The translations under genes were made by a program, and so were the position numbers. The notes under the pieces were generated by a model, which did no database searches, was not told the DNA's origin, and saw only the letters and a program-made list of their open reading frames with translations. A stretch of DNA of 56,637 bases from an uncultured Prevotella sp. Its GTDB lineage: Bacteria; Bacteroidota; Bacteroidia; Bacteroidales; Bacteroidaceae. This document shows positions 17,775-26,544 of the stretch, one piece after another (the first letter of the stretch is position 1; each line of letters opens with the position of its first letter). Where the stretch lies: positions 1 through 56,637 of the forward strand of contig CAMHPC010000002.1 in NCBI GenBank assembly GCA_946186945.1. Reading direction: 5' to 3'.

Positions 17775-18395
17775 ATGGATGAAATAATACAGTACCTCTC
17801 CGACCACAGCCTCCGTGTATTAGACATACTTGGGGCTGTGGTGGGACTGGTTTATATCATTTTAGAGTATCGTGCCAGCATCTACCTGTGGCTGGCAAGC
17901 ATCATCATGCCATTGATAGACATGTGGCTGTATCTGGAGGCAGGACTGTATGCCGACTTCGGCATGGCCATTTACTACGCCTTGGCAGCCATATACGGCT
18001 ATGTGATGTGGCTATTGATCTCTCGCAAGGACAAGAGCGATGTAAAGGAAGAGAATGCCCGTGGCATATCACACATACCCGCGAAGAGTATCAAGTGGCT
18101 GATTGTAGCCTTCACATTCATCTGGTTGGCTATATACCTCATACTGCACCACTTTACCGACAGCACCGTGCCAGTGACCGACAGTTTTGTGAATGCCCTG
18201 AGCATCGTAGCATTATGGGCCTTGTCTCGCAAGTATGTGGAGCAATGGTTGCTATGGATAGTGGTAGATGCTTTCTGCTGTGCACTCTACACATACAAGG
18301 ACATACCTTTCAAGGCCAGCCTCTATGGTCTGTACGTAGTGATAGCGATATTAGGTTATCGCAAATGGCTTAAAATGATGAAGAGCGTGGAGTAA
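17775..18395 (+). CDS. pnuT: PnuT-type thiamine transporter (PnuC family inner-membrane protein)
   Basis: A 206-residue hydrophobic protein with about seven membrane helices. PnuC-family marks are GLVYIILEYRASIYLWLASI near residue 25, DMWLYLEAGLYADFGMAIYY near 50 and the closing block WLLWIVVDAFCCALYTYKDI near 155. PnuC relatives carry nicotinamide riboside; PnuT members carry thiamine, and the riboswitch-controlled receptor gene 16 bp upstream makes thiamine the likely substrate. PnuT works by facilitated diffusion with trapping by a kinase; the thiamine pyrophosphokinase that often ends this operon is absent, since a terminator and dnaA follow at once. The stop codon lies inside the terminator stem. 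Confidence 0.88.
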   Translation: MDEIIQYLSDHSLRVLDILGAVVGLVYIILEYRASIYLWLASIIMPLIDMWLYLEAGLYADFGMAIYYALAAIYGYVMWLLISRKDKSDVKEENARGISHIPAKSIKWLIVAFTFIWLAIYLILHHFTDSTVPVTDSFVNALSIVALWALSRKYVEQWLLWIVVDAFCCALYTYKDIPFKASLYGLYVVIAILGYRKWLKMMKSVE

Positions 18396-18416
18396 AGACT
18401 CTACGCTCTTGTTTTT
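18381..18416. terminator. Bidirectional terminator nested in the pnuT and dnaA 3' ends
   Basis: AAGAGCGTGGAGT (18381-18393) pairs with ACTCTACGCTCTT (18398-18410), one G-T pair, then GTTTTT. The left arm encodes the last PnuT codons, and the right arm holds the dnaA stop codon (18401-18403). Confidence 0.8.
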
Positions 18417-19807
18417 ATGGTCTGTTCGATGTTTTGCAGTTGCTGGCAGAACTCCTTGTCAGTCTTCATCCTTTGTTCCACCTGTGAGCAACTGTGCAGT
18501 ACAGTAGAGTGGTCTCTTCCCCCCACCAGTTTTCCGATACGTGCAGCCGGCATACGTGTATATTTCTGTACCATATACATAGCCACCTGTCTGGGAACGA
18601 CCACCTCCCTTTTTCTGCATTTACCGTTTACCGCCTCAGTAGTGACGTGGTAGTAGTCGCATACGGTCTGCACGATATCTTCGAGAGAGAGAGCCTTCTC
18701 TTCCACCTTTACAGAGCGTTTTATCACCTTTTCTGCCAGGGGCAGGTCCACAGGCGCGTTGTAAACTACGGAGTAAGCCAGCAAGGAGTTGATGACACCT
18801 TCGAGGTCTCTCACACTGCCGTTGGCAGTAGATGCTATATACTGCACCACACTGTCAGGTATCTGCAGTCCGCCGCGTGCTATCTTGTCATTGAGAATAT
18901 CCACACAGAGTTGTTCGTCTGGTCTTTCCACCTCGGCAATCAGTCCGCAAGAGAATCTCGTGAGCAGTCTTTCGTTCATGCCCTGCAGATCCACTGGAGG
19001 TCTGTCGCATGCCAGAATGATGCGCTTGCCAGTGCGGAACAGGTGGTCGAAGATATGGAAGAACGTATCTTGAGTTCTCTGTGCCGTCATCCATTCCTGT
19101 ATATCATCCACGAGCAGCAGGTCAATGGTCTGATAGAAATTGATGAAGTCATTGACTGTATTTTGTCTCACAGCATTAGTATACTGCACTTGGAAGAGAC
19201 GTGCGCTGATGTAGAGCACCCTTTTCTGTGGGAACATCTGATGTGTCTTCACACCTATGGCATTGATGAGATGCGTCTTGCCACATCCTGATGGTCCGTA
19301 GATGAACATTGGGTTGAACTGCTGGCTATTAGGATTGGCTGCGATATTCAGTCCCACCTGTCGTGACAGTCTGTTGCTCATACCTTCTATATAGTTCTCA
19401 AAGGTCTGCTGAGGATTCAGTTGCGGGTCCAACTGTTGTGGAGCCGCATCGAGGACAGTCGGTGGCATAGTGCCCCTTTTCTGGGGCTGCTGATTGAAGT
19501 GTGCAGAAGTGTCATCGGACATGAGTTTAGGTCCTTCGCCCGTCTGGCTGTCTGTGACGGGATGATAAACCAATCTGATACCATTGCCATACACCCTAAC
19601 GAGAACCTTTTGCAGCAAGTCTATAAAATTCTGCTCGAGGTATTCGTAGTACATCTGACTGGGAACCTTTATAACGAGTTTTTTCGAAGTCTCGTCATAC
19701 GATTCAAACGCGCAAGGTTTGAACCATGTGTCATAAGCCTGTCCCGACACATTTGCTCGGAAGAGTTGTTGACATTTGTCCCATAGGGCATCAGGTCTTG
19801 AGTTCAT
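18401..19807 (-). CDS. dnaA: Chromosomal replication initiator protein DnaA
   Basis: 468 residues with all four DnaA domains: domain I (LWDKCQQLFRANVSGQAYDTWF, residues 8-29 region), a Gln/Pro-rich linker (about 100-135), the AAA+ ATPase with Walker A GPSGCGKT (171-178), Walker B LLLVDDIQ and the sensor region, then the DNA-binding domain with KLVGGRDHSTVLHSCSQVEQ, the DnaA signature. It binds DnaA boxes and melts the origin. The upstream region (19808-20195) contains a plausible promoter and a large palindrome but no clear consensus DnaA boxes. Downstream it is convergent with pnuT and shares its terminator. Confidence 0.97.
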   Translation of the reverse strand: MNSRPDALWDKCQQLFRANVSGQAYDTWFKPCAFESYDETSKKLVIKVPSQMYYEYLEQNFIDLLQKVLVRVYGNGIRLVYHPVTDSQTGEGPKLMSDDTSAHFNQQPQKRGTMPPTVLDAAPQQLDPQLNPQQTFENYIEGMSNRLSRQVGLNIAANPNSQQFNPMFIYGPSGCGKTHLINAIGVKTHQMFPQKRVLYISARLFQVQYTNAVRQNTVNDFINFYQTIDLLLVDDIQEWMTAQRTQDTFFHIFDHLFRTGKRIILACDRPPVDLQGMNERLLTRFSCGLIAEVERPDEQLCVDILNDKIARGGLQIPDSVVQYIASTANGSVRDLEGVINSLLAYSVVYNAPVDLPLAEKVIKRSVKVEEKALSLEDIVQTVCDYYHVTTEAVNGKCRKREVVVPRQVAMYMVQKYTRMPAARIGKLVGGRDHSTVLHSCSQVEQRMKTDKEFCQQLQNIEQTIKTRA

Positions 19808-20195
19808 GCAGATGTTTTCGATTAACTTAATTTTACAGAGAAGGGTCGTATGAGACCTTGTTCCTCATAACAGATTGTTTTGTTTTCGTGATGCAAAATT
19901 CGAAAAAAAAAATGCTTCAAACAAATCACGATTATTTAATCACTTTGTAGAACAGCCGTAATTTACATAATTTTTGGACTTTATGCAAGAGCATGATTTC
20001 AGACCTGAAACCATGCTCTTGCATATTTTAAACTCGTTGAAACATAGCACTTTGAATAGTAAAACAAAGATTGCTAAAAGATTAATCTTCAACTAAAGAA
20101 TGTACCATTTAAATGCCTAAACATCAACTAATTGCAAGGTTTAAATAAAGCAAATGACGAATTTTATATTATTTAGAACCATTCTAAACTACGTA
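19808..20195. other. AT-rich gene-free region upstream of dnaA
   Basis: 388 bp without a credible gene. On the minus strand, GAATTTTG (19901-19894) with TTTG 20 bp upstream (19925-19922) is a fair dnaA promoter with one mismatch. A 44-bp near-perfect palindrome lies at 19982-20025. The hairpin TTTAGAA-CCA-TTCTAAA (20171-20187), just past the stop of the MCE gene, may end that operon. I searched by eye for TTATCCACA-like DnaA boxes and found none that match well. Confidence 0.5.
19982..20025. repeat. 44-bp near-perfect palindrome upstream of dnaA
   Basis: Arms TATGCAAGAGCATG (19982-19995) and CATGCTCTTGCATA (20012-20025) are perfect complements. Inside, one A/C mismatch is followed by TTTCAG paired with CTGAAA around a 2-nt centre, so 20 of 21 positions pair. 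TTTTAAA follows on the plus strand. It could be an unusually long terminator hairpin, a cruciform or a dimer-binding site; nothing in the sequence decides between them. Confidence 0.8.
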
Positions 20196-21116
20196 TTATT
20201 TATCCTTTTTTCCAAATATGGAGAAATGTACATATCGTTTGGGGTGCATACGTATATTATTGAACAAGGAATCGGCTTGCAATATGGTAGCATTGAGGTT
20301 ATCGTAGAGTGTTTTGTCGTGCATAAATTTGCCCAAAGTACCCTCTTCACTATTAAGAGCCTCGGAGAACTGTTTCATATTATCGATAGTCTGCTGCAAC
20401 TGGTTCATCGTGCCCTGTATATCGATAGCCGCCACTTGTTCGGTTATCTGTTTTGCATTGCCCATAGTAGCCTGAGTCTCCCCTATCAGTCCATCCACCT
20501 TATTCATGAGTCCAGGCACCTTGCCGTTAACCTCGCCCATCAGCGAAGTGAGTTTTTGTGAAGAGTGGCGCAACTCTCCCGACATATCATATACATTGTG
20601 CATTATGGCAGCGAGGTGCGGGTCGGCGAGCAGAGTATTGATAGAACTGAAGATAGAATCCAGTTTTGGCAACAATTCTTGCACCGAGGGCACCACCTCC
20701 TTCACACTTGCCAGAGCACCGCCATCCCTATATCCTTTGATAGTGCCATATGGAGGTACTATTTTAGAACTTTCTCCGAGTATCAGTTCCACATTCACAT
20801 TTCCGAGCAAGTCGGAAGTGATATTAGCACTCGACCCTTCCGGCAGTTTAAGTTCTTTATCTATGGCAGCCTCAGCGATGATAGTTCCCGGATGTTCGTA
20901 GTCGTACTTGATGCTTTTGACAAGTCCTATTTTGTATCCGTTCTGACTGATGGTACTTGACGGTGTCAGACCCGTAATGTTCTTGAATTCTATATAGTAA
21001 ATATTGTCATTGGAAAAGAGAGTCAGTCCTTTCAGGAAATTCATACCAAAGAAAAGAACGATCAGTCCGATAATAGCCACAAAGGCTATCCTTACCTCTT
21101 TAGTTATCTTTTTCAT
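20196..21116 (-). CDS. MCE (MlaD-like) family protein, membrane-anchored
   Basis: 306 residues: a short basic N-terminus, one membrane helix (IAFVAIIGLIVLFFGMNFL, about 9-27), then one MCE domain with SNDNIYYIEFKNITGLTPSS and LGNVNVELILG, followed by a long helical/coiled region with heptad-like spacing (LLPKLDSIFSSINTLLADP through TMNQLQQTIDNMKQFSEALN). MCE proteins form hexameric rings that move phospholipids between the inner and outer membranes together with an ABC transporter (MlaEF type). No ABC genes are adjacent here; they may lie elsewhere. The gene starts 7 bp after the amidase stop and ends the folB-amidase-MCE operon. Confidence 0.88.
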   Translation of the reverse strand: MKKITKEVRIAFVAIIGLIVLFFGMNFLKGLTLFSNDNIYYIEFKNITGLTPSSTISQNGYKIGLVKSIKYDYEHPGTIIAEAAIDKELKLPEGSSANITSDLLGNVNVELILGESSKIVPPYGTIKGYRDGGALASVKEVVPSVQELLPKLDSIFSSINTLLADPHLAAIMHNVYDMSGELRHSSQKLTSLMGEVNGKVPGLMNKVDGLIGETQATMGNAKQITEQVAAIDIQGTMNQLQQTIDNMKQFSEALNSEEGTLGKFMHDKTLYDNLNATILQADSLFNNIRMHPKRYVHFSIFGKKDK

Positions 21117-21123
21117 GTGTTGT

Positions 21124-22368
21124 TTATTTTTTATTGCTTTTGAATAAGGTTATTGCTTGATTAATGTCCATAATGGCACCATCTCTGAATGCCACGACGA
21201 AACAGTCGGGGAATTTCTGTGCCAGCGAGCGGCGCAGTCTGAGTATTTCATTGTAGTCGGTACTATTACCCATGGTATATTTCACTATGTTCCCATCGAT
21301 GAACGACTCAACTTGTGTTTCTCCTTGAAACTGTGCGCTTCCTGGTCGGAGCGACCTGTTTGACGTTATTATTTGCACTTTAAACACAGGTTTAGAAGTG
21401 TCAGTGCTATTTGTTTTTTCAACTATAGGTTCTACAGAAGATACGAATGGTGTATTTTCGTTTTTGACGGGGGGATTATTTTTGACGGGAGTGACATTTT
21501 TGACGGGGGGATTATTTTTAACGCGAGTATCGTTTTTGACGGGGGTGGCGGATTCGCCATTTGATTCTTTTTGCGATGATGTCTGAAGCGATACAGTGTT
21601 GGCCCGATGGTGTTTGTTTTTATATTTCACGAAGGCGTTGAAAATGCCGTGAGCCAGAGCATCCTGTCCGCTTGCCGAATTGAGGTATTGTTCTTCGTCG
21701 GGAGTAGAGATAAAACCCAGTTCTATGAGGCATGAAGGCATGGATGTGGCTCTGAGCACGAGAAATCCCGCTTGGTGCACCCCTTTATTCTGTCTGCCGG
21801 TAAGCGCGCACGTCTCACGTTGTATCATCTTCGCCAGTTCCACACTATTTGCCATATTTTTGTCTTGCATAAGTTCAAACATGATATAACTTTCAGCGGA
21901 ATTAGGGTCGAAGCCGGCATAACGTTGTTTGTAGTTTTTTTCTATCAATATTACAGAGTTTTCCCTCTTTGCCACTTCCAAATTGTCGGCAGCCCTATGC
22001 ATACCGAGGGTATAGGTTTCAAATCCACGTGATATCTTTCCGGCCGGCAGAGAATTGGAGTGTATGGATATGAAGAGGTCAGCCTTGTTTCTGTTTGCTA
22101 TGTTTGCTCTTTCGTTTAGAGGAATGAACACATCTGTAGTGCGAGTATAGATCACCTTCACGTCTGGGCAGTTTTTCTCCACATATCTACCGAAGGCGAG
22201 AGCCACCTTCAGGTTGACGTTCTTTTCGTATGCCACTACCCCTTTAGCTCCCGGGTCGTGTCCACCGTGTCCGGCATCTATTACGAGGACGAACTTCTTG
22301 TCTGCTGCCACGGCGAAATTGACTGACAGGCAGACGATGGCGATAATAGAGAGCAACAGTCTTCTCAT
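21124..22368 (-). CDS. N-acetylmuramoyl-L-alanine amidase (Amidase_3) with hexapeptide repeats and a SPOR-like C-terminus
   Basis: 414 residues with a signal peptide (MRRLLLSIIAIVCLSVNFAVA). The zinc amidase domain (about 25-255) has DAGHGGHDPGA with His34, Glu48 in YEKNVNL, ISIHSNS with the third ligand, and LIELGFIS with the catalytic Glu. It cleaves the amide bond between N-acetylmuramic acid and L-Ala of the peptide stem, in cell separation or wall turnover. A linker holds five 6-residue repeats of the type xPVKNx. The last 90 residues (VFKVQIITSNRSL...IMDINQAITLF) look like a SPOR domain, which would bind denuded glycan at the septum. Overlaps folB by 4 bp (ATGA); the MCE gene follows. 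Confidence 0.92.
   Translation of the reverse strand: MRRLLLSIIAIVCLSVNFAVAADKKFVLVIDAGHGGHDPGAKGVVAYEKNVNLKVALAFGRYVEKNCPDVKVIYTRTTDVFIPLNERANIANRNKADLFISIHSNSLPAGKISRGFETYTLGMHRAADNLEVAKRENSVILIEKNYKQRYAGFDPNSAESYIMFELMQDKNMANSVELAKMIQRETCALTGRQNKGVHQAGFLVLRATSMPSCLIELGFISTPDEEQYLNSASGQDALAHGIFNAFVKYKNKHHRANTVSLQTSSQKESNGESATPVKNDTRVKNNPPVKNVTPVKNNPPVKNENTPFVSSVEPIVEKTNSTDTSKPVFKVQIITSNRSLRPGSAQFQGETQVESFIDGNIVKYTMGNSTDYNEILRLRRSLAQKFPDCFVVAFRDGAIMDINQAITLFKSNKK
21461..21543 (-). repeat. 18-bp tandem repeat coding for PVKN hexapeptides in the amidase linker
   Basis: On the plus strand TTTTTGACGGG (or close variants) recurs at about 21461, 21479, 21497, 21515 and 21533, an exact 18-bp period. 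It encodes TPVKND, TRVKNN, PPVKNV, TPVKNN, PPVKNE. In-frame repeat units such as this can vary in number between strains without breaking the reading frame. Confidence 0.85.
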
Positions 22369-22745
22369 TGTTTATTATCATTAGATATGATCAATCTCAC
22401 GGTGGCTCCATCCATATCTCCTCCCATGGGCGGGTTGTCTTTAGTGACAGATATGTCCACCTCTTCAACCTGTGGAAATTCAGAGATCACCTCATGTCCG
22501 ATGCGGTATGCCACATGTTCGATGAGCATTGCGGGCACAGCCATCTCCCGTTTCACTATCCTATAGAGAGCATCGTAACTGACAGTATCTTCGAGTCTGT
22601 CTGTTTTGGCGGCCACAGACAAGTCAGCAGTGACAGTGAGCGACACGCGGAAGAGTGCGTCGACCATCTGTTCCTGAGTCATGACCCCATGGCGTGCGAG
22701 CAGTCTGATATTGCTCAGTATCAGTTGCGATGTTTTAATGTTCAC
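22365..22745 (-). CDS. folB: Dihydroneopterin aldolase
   Basis: FolB splits dihydroneopterin to 6-hydroxymethyl-dihydropterin and glycolaldehyde in folate synthesis. 126 residues, the usual length. Family marks: ARHGVMTQEQ (about 17-26), corresponding to the substrate-binding 'hGv...E' motif, DTVSYDALYRIV near 53 with the conserved Tyr, AMLIEHVAYRIG with the Glu of the active site, and VTKDNPPMGG near the end with the catalytic Lys. The first gene of the operon folB-amidase-MCE; the stop overlaps the amidase start. It lies 38 bp after the nrdJ stop, so readthrough from nrdJ is possible. Confidence 0.9.
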   Translation of the reverse strand: MNIKTSQLILSNIRLLARHGVMTQEQMVDALFRVSLTVTADLSVAAKTDRLEDTVSYDALYRIVKREMAVPAMLIEHVAYRIGHEVISEFPQVEEVDISVTKDNPPMGGDMDGATVRLIISNDNKQ

Positions 22746-22783
22746 CTATTTTATATAATGTATAGAATAATATATCTACAGAC

Positions 22784-25357
22784 TTATCCGCATCTTGATG
22801 CCCCACAGTTTTTACAGATGAGGCATCCCTCCTGGTAAACCAGTGTTTCCTGTCCGCACTGTGGGCAAGTGATACCCTTAGCCACAGTACCGTCCACTAT
22901 ATATTTCTTGAGGGCACGTTCCACGCCGTTTTTCCATGTATTGATGCTTTCGTCCTTGAGTTGCAGCGAAGCCACCAGTTTAATGACATGGTCGATGGGC
23001 ATTCTATATCTGAGCACGCCAGAAATCAGTTTGGCATAGTTCCAGTACTCTGGGTTAAATTTCTCGCTCAGACCTTCAACGGTCGTTTTGTACCCCCGCT
23101 TGTTTTCAAACTGGAAGTCGTACCTATGCGTTCCATTCTCATTAGTCTGCTTAATGATTTTACCTTTAGTCACTGTCTTAGGCAGCACGATACCCTCGTC
23201 ATCATCCTGCAGACCGGTGAATATCTCGTATGGGTATCCGTTGAGCAGCCCCACGAAAGCCACCCATTTCTCCTTATTATTCTGAAATCTCACCACGTCG
23301 CACTCCAGCACCTGAGGTCTCACCTCAGTGACCTCCGGATGGCAGTTGTCGTGTGTGGGTGCTGTTTTTTTCTCCTTCTCCTTCTCCTTCTCCTTCTTTT
23401 TCTTATTGTCCACGGAAATCATCACTCCCGCTCTTGAGCCATCGCGATAGATGGTGCACCCTTTGCATCCCGAGCGCCAAGCCTCCACATAGAGTTTGTT
23501 GACCAGGTTTTCATCCACATCGTTTGGCAGGTTTACTGTGACGCTTATAGAGTGGTCTACCCATTTCTGTATAGCCCCTTGCATTTTCACCTTCATCAGC
23601 CAGTCCACGTCATTGGCAGTGGCTTTATAGTATGGTGACTGTTCCACGAGTTGGTCTATTTCCTCCTGCGAGTATTTCTTCTCCGTGTCCAGTCCGTTAG
23701 TTTTCATCCACTGCATGAACTTCGGGTGGTACACGATATATTCCTCAAACGAATCTCCCACCTCGTCCACGAAGTCCACGTGTGCGTTAGTGTCGCCGGG
23801 GTTGACCTTTCTCCTTCTTTTATACACGGGCATGAATACCGGTTCTATTCCGCTTGTAGTCTGTGTCATGAGCGAGGTAGTGCCGGTAGGTGCAATGGTG
23901 AGGCATGCTATGTTGCGTCGTCCATGCTGTTGCATACGCTCATAGAGTTGCGGGTCGGCATCTTTTATTCTGAGTACGAAAGGATTGTTTGCCTCGCGTG
24001 CTGCGTCATACACCTCGAAAGCCCCGCGTTCTTCCGCCATCTGCACCGAGGCTCCGTATGCAGCCAGTGCAAGGTTCTTATGCACCTCCACAGAGAAGTC
24101 AGTTGCCTCCTGTGTGCCATATCGCAGTCCCATAGCGGCTATCATGTCGCCCTCGGCGGTGATACCCACGCCGGTACGTCTGCCTTTTCCACTCTTGCTG
24201 TATATTTTCTCCCACAGGTGATATTCTGCGCCCTTCACCTCCTGACTTTGCGGATCGTTTTTGATTTTATCCATTATCTTGACGATCTTCTCAAGTTCCA
24301 GGTCTACTATGTCATCCATAATTCTTTGTGCCATAGCCACGTGTTGGCGGAACTTGTCGAAGTTGAACCACGCCTCCTTGGTGAATGGATTTTCCACGTA
24401 TGAGAAGAGGTTTATCGAGAGCAGTCGGCAGGAGTCATATGGGCAGAGAGGTATTTCTCCGCAGGGGTTAGTGCTCACAGTTCTAAATCCGAGGTCGGCA
24501 TAGCAGTCGGGAATACTCTCTCTGATGATAGTATCCCAGAAAAGCACCCCTGGTTCTGCGCTTTTCCATGCGTTGTGCACGATTTTCTCCCACAGTTCGC
24601 GTGCTCTGATAGTCTTCGACACCTCTGGCTGTTGAGAGTCTATGGGGAACTGCTGCACATAGTCGGTGTCGTTGACAGCAGCTTGCATGAACTCGTCGTC
24701 TATTTTCACCGACACGTTAGCACCCGTGACCTTTCCCTCCGTCATCTTGGCATCGATGAAGGCTTCGCTGTCGGGATGTTTGATGCTGACGGAGAGCATG
24801 AGTGCGCCTCGTCTGCCGTCCTGAGCCACCTCACGTGTAGAGTTGCTGTATCTCTCCATGAAAGGCACCAGGCCTGTGCTGGTGAGAGCCGAATTGTTCA
24901 CTGGTGAACCTTTTGGACGGATGTGTGAGAGGTCGTGACCTACCCCACCCCTTCTTTTCATGAGTTGCACCTGCTCCTCGTCGATGCGCATGATAGCACC
25001 GTATGAGTCTGCATCGCCATCGAGTCCCACCACGAAGCAGTTGCTGAGCGACGACACTTGGAAGTCATTGCCTATGCCCGTCATTGGACTGCCGGCGGGT
25101 ACGATATACCTGAAGTGGTCGAGCAGTTGGAACACCTGTTCGCTGGTAAGCGGATTTTTGTATTTATTCTCTATTCTTGCTATTTCATTGGCTATACGCC
25201 AATGCATATCTTGTGGCGAGCGTTCGTATATATTACCGAAGCTGTCCTTCATAGCATATTTGTTAACCCACACGCGGGCAGCGAGTTCGTCGCCCTCGAA
25301 ATAATTGAGTGAGGCTTCGTATGCCTCTTCATAAGAGTAAGTTTGTTTATTATCCAT
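22784..25357 (-). CDS. nrdJ: Adenosylcobalamin-dependent (class II) ribonucleoside-diphosphate reductase
   Basis: 857 residues. Makes deoxyribonucleotides with a B12-derived radical and does not need oxygen, which suits an anaerobe. Sequence marks: PAGSPMTGIGN and SNCFVVG (first active-site Cys), SNPCGEIPLCPYDSCRL, and the radical-site region IACLTIAPTGTTSLM followed by GIEPVFMPVYKRR. A charged linker KKKKEKEKEKEKK sits near residue 645. The C-terminus carries CPQCGQETLVYQEGC and LICKNCGASRCG, the zinc-ribbon/shuttle-cysteine tail that ends this family. A TAATTTTG -7 box (25388-25381) leaves only a short leader, so there is no room for a cobalamin riboswitch. Confidence 0.95.
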   Translation of the reverse strand: MDNKQTYSYEEAYEASLNYFEGDELAARVWVNKYAMKDSFGNIYERSPQDMHWRIANEIARIENKYKNPLTSEQVFQLLDHFRYIVPAGSPMTGIGNDFQVSSLSNCFVVGLDGDADSYGAIMRIDEEQVQLMKRRGGVGHDLSHIRPKGSPVNNSALTSTGLVPFMERYSNSTREVAQDGRRGALMLSVSIKHPDSEAFIDAKMTEGKVTGANVSVKIDDEFMQAAVNDTDYVQQFPIDSQQPEVSKTIRARELWEKIVHNAWKSAEPGVLFWDTIIRESIPDCYADLGFRTVSTNPCGEIPLCPYDSCRLLSINLFSYVENPFTKEAWFNFDKFRQHVAMAQRIMDDIVDLELEKIVKIMDKIKNDPQSQEVKGAEYHLWEKIYSKSGKGRRTGVGITAEGDMIAAMGLRYGTQEATDFSVEVHKNLALAAYGASVQMAEERGAFEVYDAAREANNPFVLRIKDADPQLYERMQQHGRRNIACLTIAPTGTTSLMTQTTSGIEPVFMPVYKRRRKVNPGDTNAHVDFVDEVGDSFEEYIVYHPKFMQWMKTNGLDTEKKYSQEEIDQLVEQSPYYKATANDVDWLMKVKMQGAIQKWVDHSISVTVNLPNDVDENLVNKLYVEAWRSGCKGCTIYRDGSRAGVMISVDNKKKKEKEKEKEKKTAPTHDNCHPEVTEVRPQVLECDVVRFQNNKEKWVAFVGLLNGYPYEIFTGLQDDDEGIVLPKTVTKGKIIKQTNENGTHRYDFQFENKRGYKTTVEGLSEKFNPEYWNYAKLISGVLRYRMPIDHVIKLVASLQLKDESINTWKNGVERALKKYIVDGTVAKGITCPQCGQETLVYQEGCLICKNCGASRCG
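23372..23395 (-). repeat. Hexanucleotide repeat in nrdJ linker
   Basis: CTCCTT is repeated four times in exact tandem on the plus strand (AAGGAG on the coding strand), coding for alternating Lys-Glu in a linker. Six-base units keep the frame when the number of copies changes. Confidence 0.8.
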
Positions 25358-25380
25358 GATTGTTTAATCCATTCACGGCA

Positions 25381-25388
25381 CAAAATTA
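25381..25388 (-). promoter_or_regulatory. -7 box for nrdJ
   Basis: TAATTTTG on the minus strand (consensus TAnnTTTG), 23 bp upstream of the nrdJ ATG. No clear -33 TTTG. Confidence 0.55.
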
Positions 25389-25415
25389 CAAACTTTACAC
25401 GGAGTATAAAAATAA

Positions 25416-25463
25416 TTTTTGGAAAACTTTTCCACGATTTTCCGCGAGAAAGTTTTCCAAAAA
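25416..25463. terminator. Hairpin between hisC and nrdJ
   Basis: A perfect 15-bp inverted repeat (TTTTTGGAAAACTTT at 25416-25430 and its complement at 25449-25463) around an 18-nt loop. On the minus strand it follows the hisC stop by 38 bp and is trailed by A/T-rich sequence, so it probably ends the his operon just before the nrdJ promoter. A small ATGCC/GGCAT hairpin lies between it and hisC. Confidence 0.65.
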
Positions 25464-25501
25464 AGAAAAGTGGGTATGCCCTCAGGCATTTACACTTTAT
25501 T

Positions 25502-26539
25502 TTATTTCAACTGTCTGAGTGCTCCCAGCAGTTCATTGTTTTCATTTTTTGTCCCCACCGTTATACGCAGGCAGTTGTTGCACAGTTGCACATTATTTCT
25601 GTTTCTCACCACCACCCCATGTTCGATGAGATACGAGTATATGGCGTTGGCATCAGTCACTACGGCGAGGAAGAAATTTGCATCAGTGGGATACACCTTC
25701 ATGCAACATGGTAGTTGCGAGAAAGCCTTGATGAGTCGTGTTCGCTCTTGCAGCAGTATATTCACCCATTCGCGTACCTTGAATGGGTCTTTCATCATCT
25801 CGAGAGCCTTTTGCTGAGTGAGTTGGTTCAGGTTGTACGGATATTTCACCTTATTGAACAGTCCGATAATCTCCTCGCTGGCGAAAGCCATACCCATTCT
25901 CAGTCCTGCGCATCCCCATGCTTTGCTCATAGTATTGAGCACAATGATGTTAGGGAAGTCCTTCAGTCGTGTTCTCCATGAGCGTTGTGCGGAGAACTCG
26001 CCGTATGCCTCATCGATAACCACCAGTCCCTGAAACTCTTGTATCACCTTCTCTATCTCTTCAGCGTTGAGATTATTTCCCGTGGGGTTGTTAGGCGAAC
26101 AGATCCACACTATCTTGGTATGTTTGTCTGTTCGTTGCAGGATACGTTGTGCACTGATATCGAAATTATCATCGAGCAGCACCTTTCTGTATTCCACATC
26201 GTTTATGTCGGCGCACACCTTATACATACCGTATGTAGGTTCTATAGCCACCACATTGTCCATTTTCGGTTCGGTGAACACACGGTAGCAGAGGTCTATC
26301 GCCTCATCGCTTCCGTTTCCGAGGAAAATCTGCCTCTCGTCCACCTGTTTTATCTTGGCGATAAATTTTTTCAGTTGCCACTGCAGAGGGTCGGGATATC
26401 TGTTGTACGGTTGGTTGTATGGGTTCTCATTGGCATCGAGAAACACATGAGCCTCATGTCCGGAATATTCATCTCGGGCACTGCTATATGGTTTGAGTTT
26501 CCATATATTCCTTCTGGTCAACAGTTCTAATGATTTCAT
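25502..26539 (-). CDS. hisC: Histidinol-phosphate aminotransferase
   Basis: 345 residues, fold-type I PLP enzyme. It converts imidazole acetol phosphate and glutamate to histidinol phosphate and 2-oxoglutarate. Marks: [19 protein letters not shown] (substrate/N-terminal block), [11 protein letters not shown] near residue 73, SPNNPTGN (cofactor Asn), [10 protein letters not shown] (Asp that pairs with the PLP nitrogen) and [14 protein letters not shown] with the Schiff-base lysine. The gene begins 5 bp after the hisD stop, and it is the last gene of hisG-hisD-hisC. hisB, which usually follows in this phylum, is missing here and a hairpin ends the operon. Confidence 0.95.
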   Translation of the reverse strand: MKSLELLTRRNIWKLKPYSSARDEYSGHEAHVFLDANENPYNQPYNRYPDPLQWQLKKFIAKIKQVDERQIFLGNGSDEAIDLCYRVFTEPKMDNVVAIEPTYGMYKVCADINDVEYRKVLLDDNFDISAQRILQRTDKHTKIVWICSPNNPTGNNLNAEEIEKVIQEFQGLVVIDEAYGEFSAQRSWRTRLKDFPNIIVLNTMSKAWGCAGLRMGMAFASEEIIGLFNKVKYPYNLNQLTQQKALEMMKDPFKVREWVNILLQERTRLIKAFSQLPCCMKVYPTDANFFLAVVTDANAIYSYLIEHGVVVRNRNNVQLCNNCLRITVGTKNENNELLGALRQLK

Positions 26540-26544
26540 ATACG

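Noticed and set aside
19808..20195. Replication origin next to dnaA
   Set aside because: I found no good TTATCCACA-type boxes and could not compute GC skew. The region is AT-rich and holds a palindrome, but that does not make an origin.
25358..25415. Cobalamin riboswitch upstream of nrdJ
   Set aside because: The -7 box is 23 bp from the ATG, and the region has no B12-box; there is no room for the aptamer.
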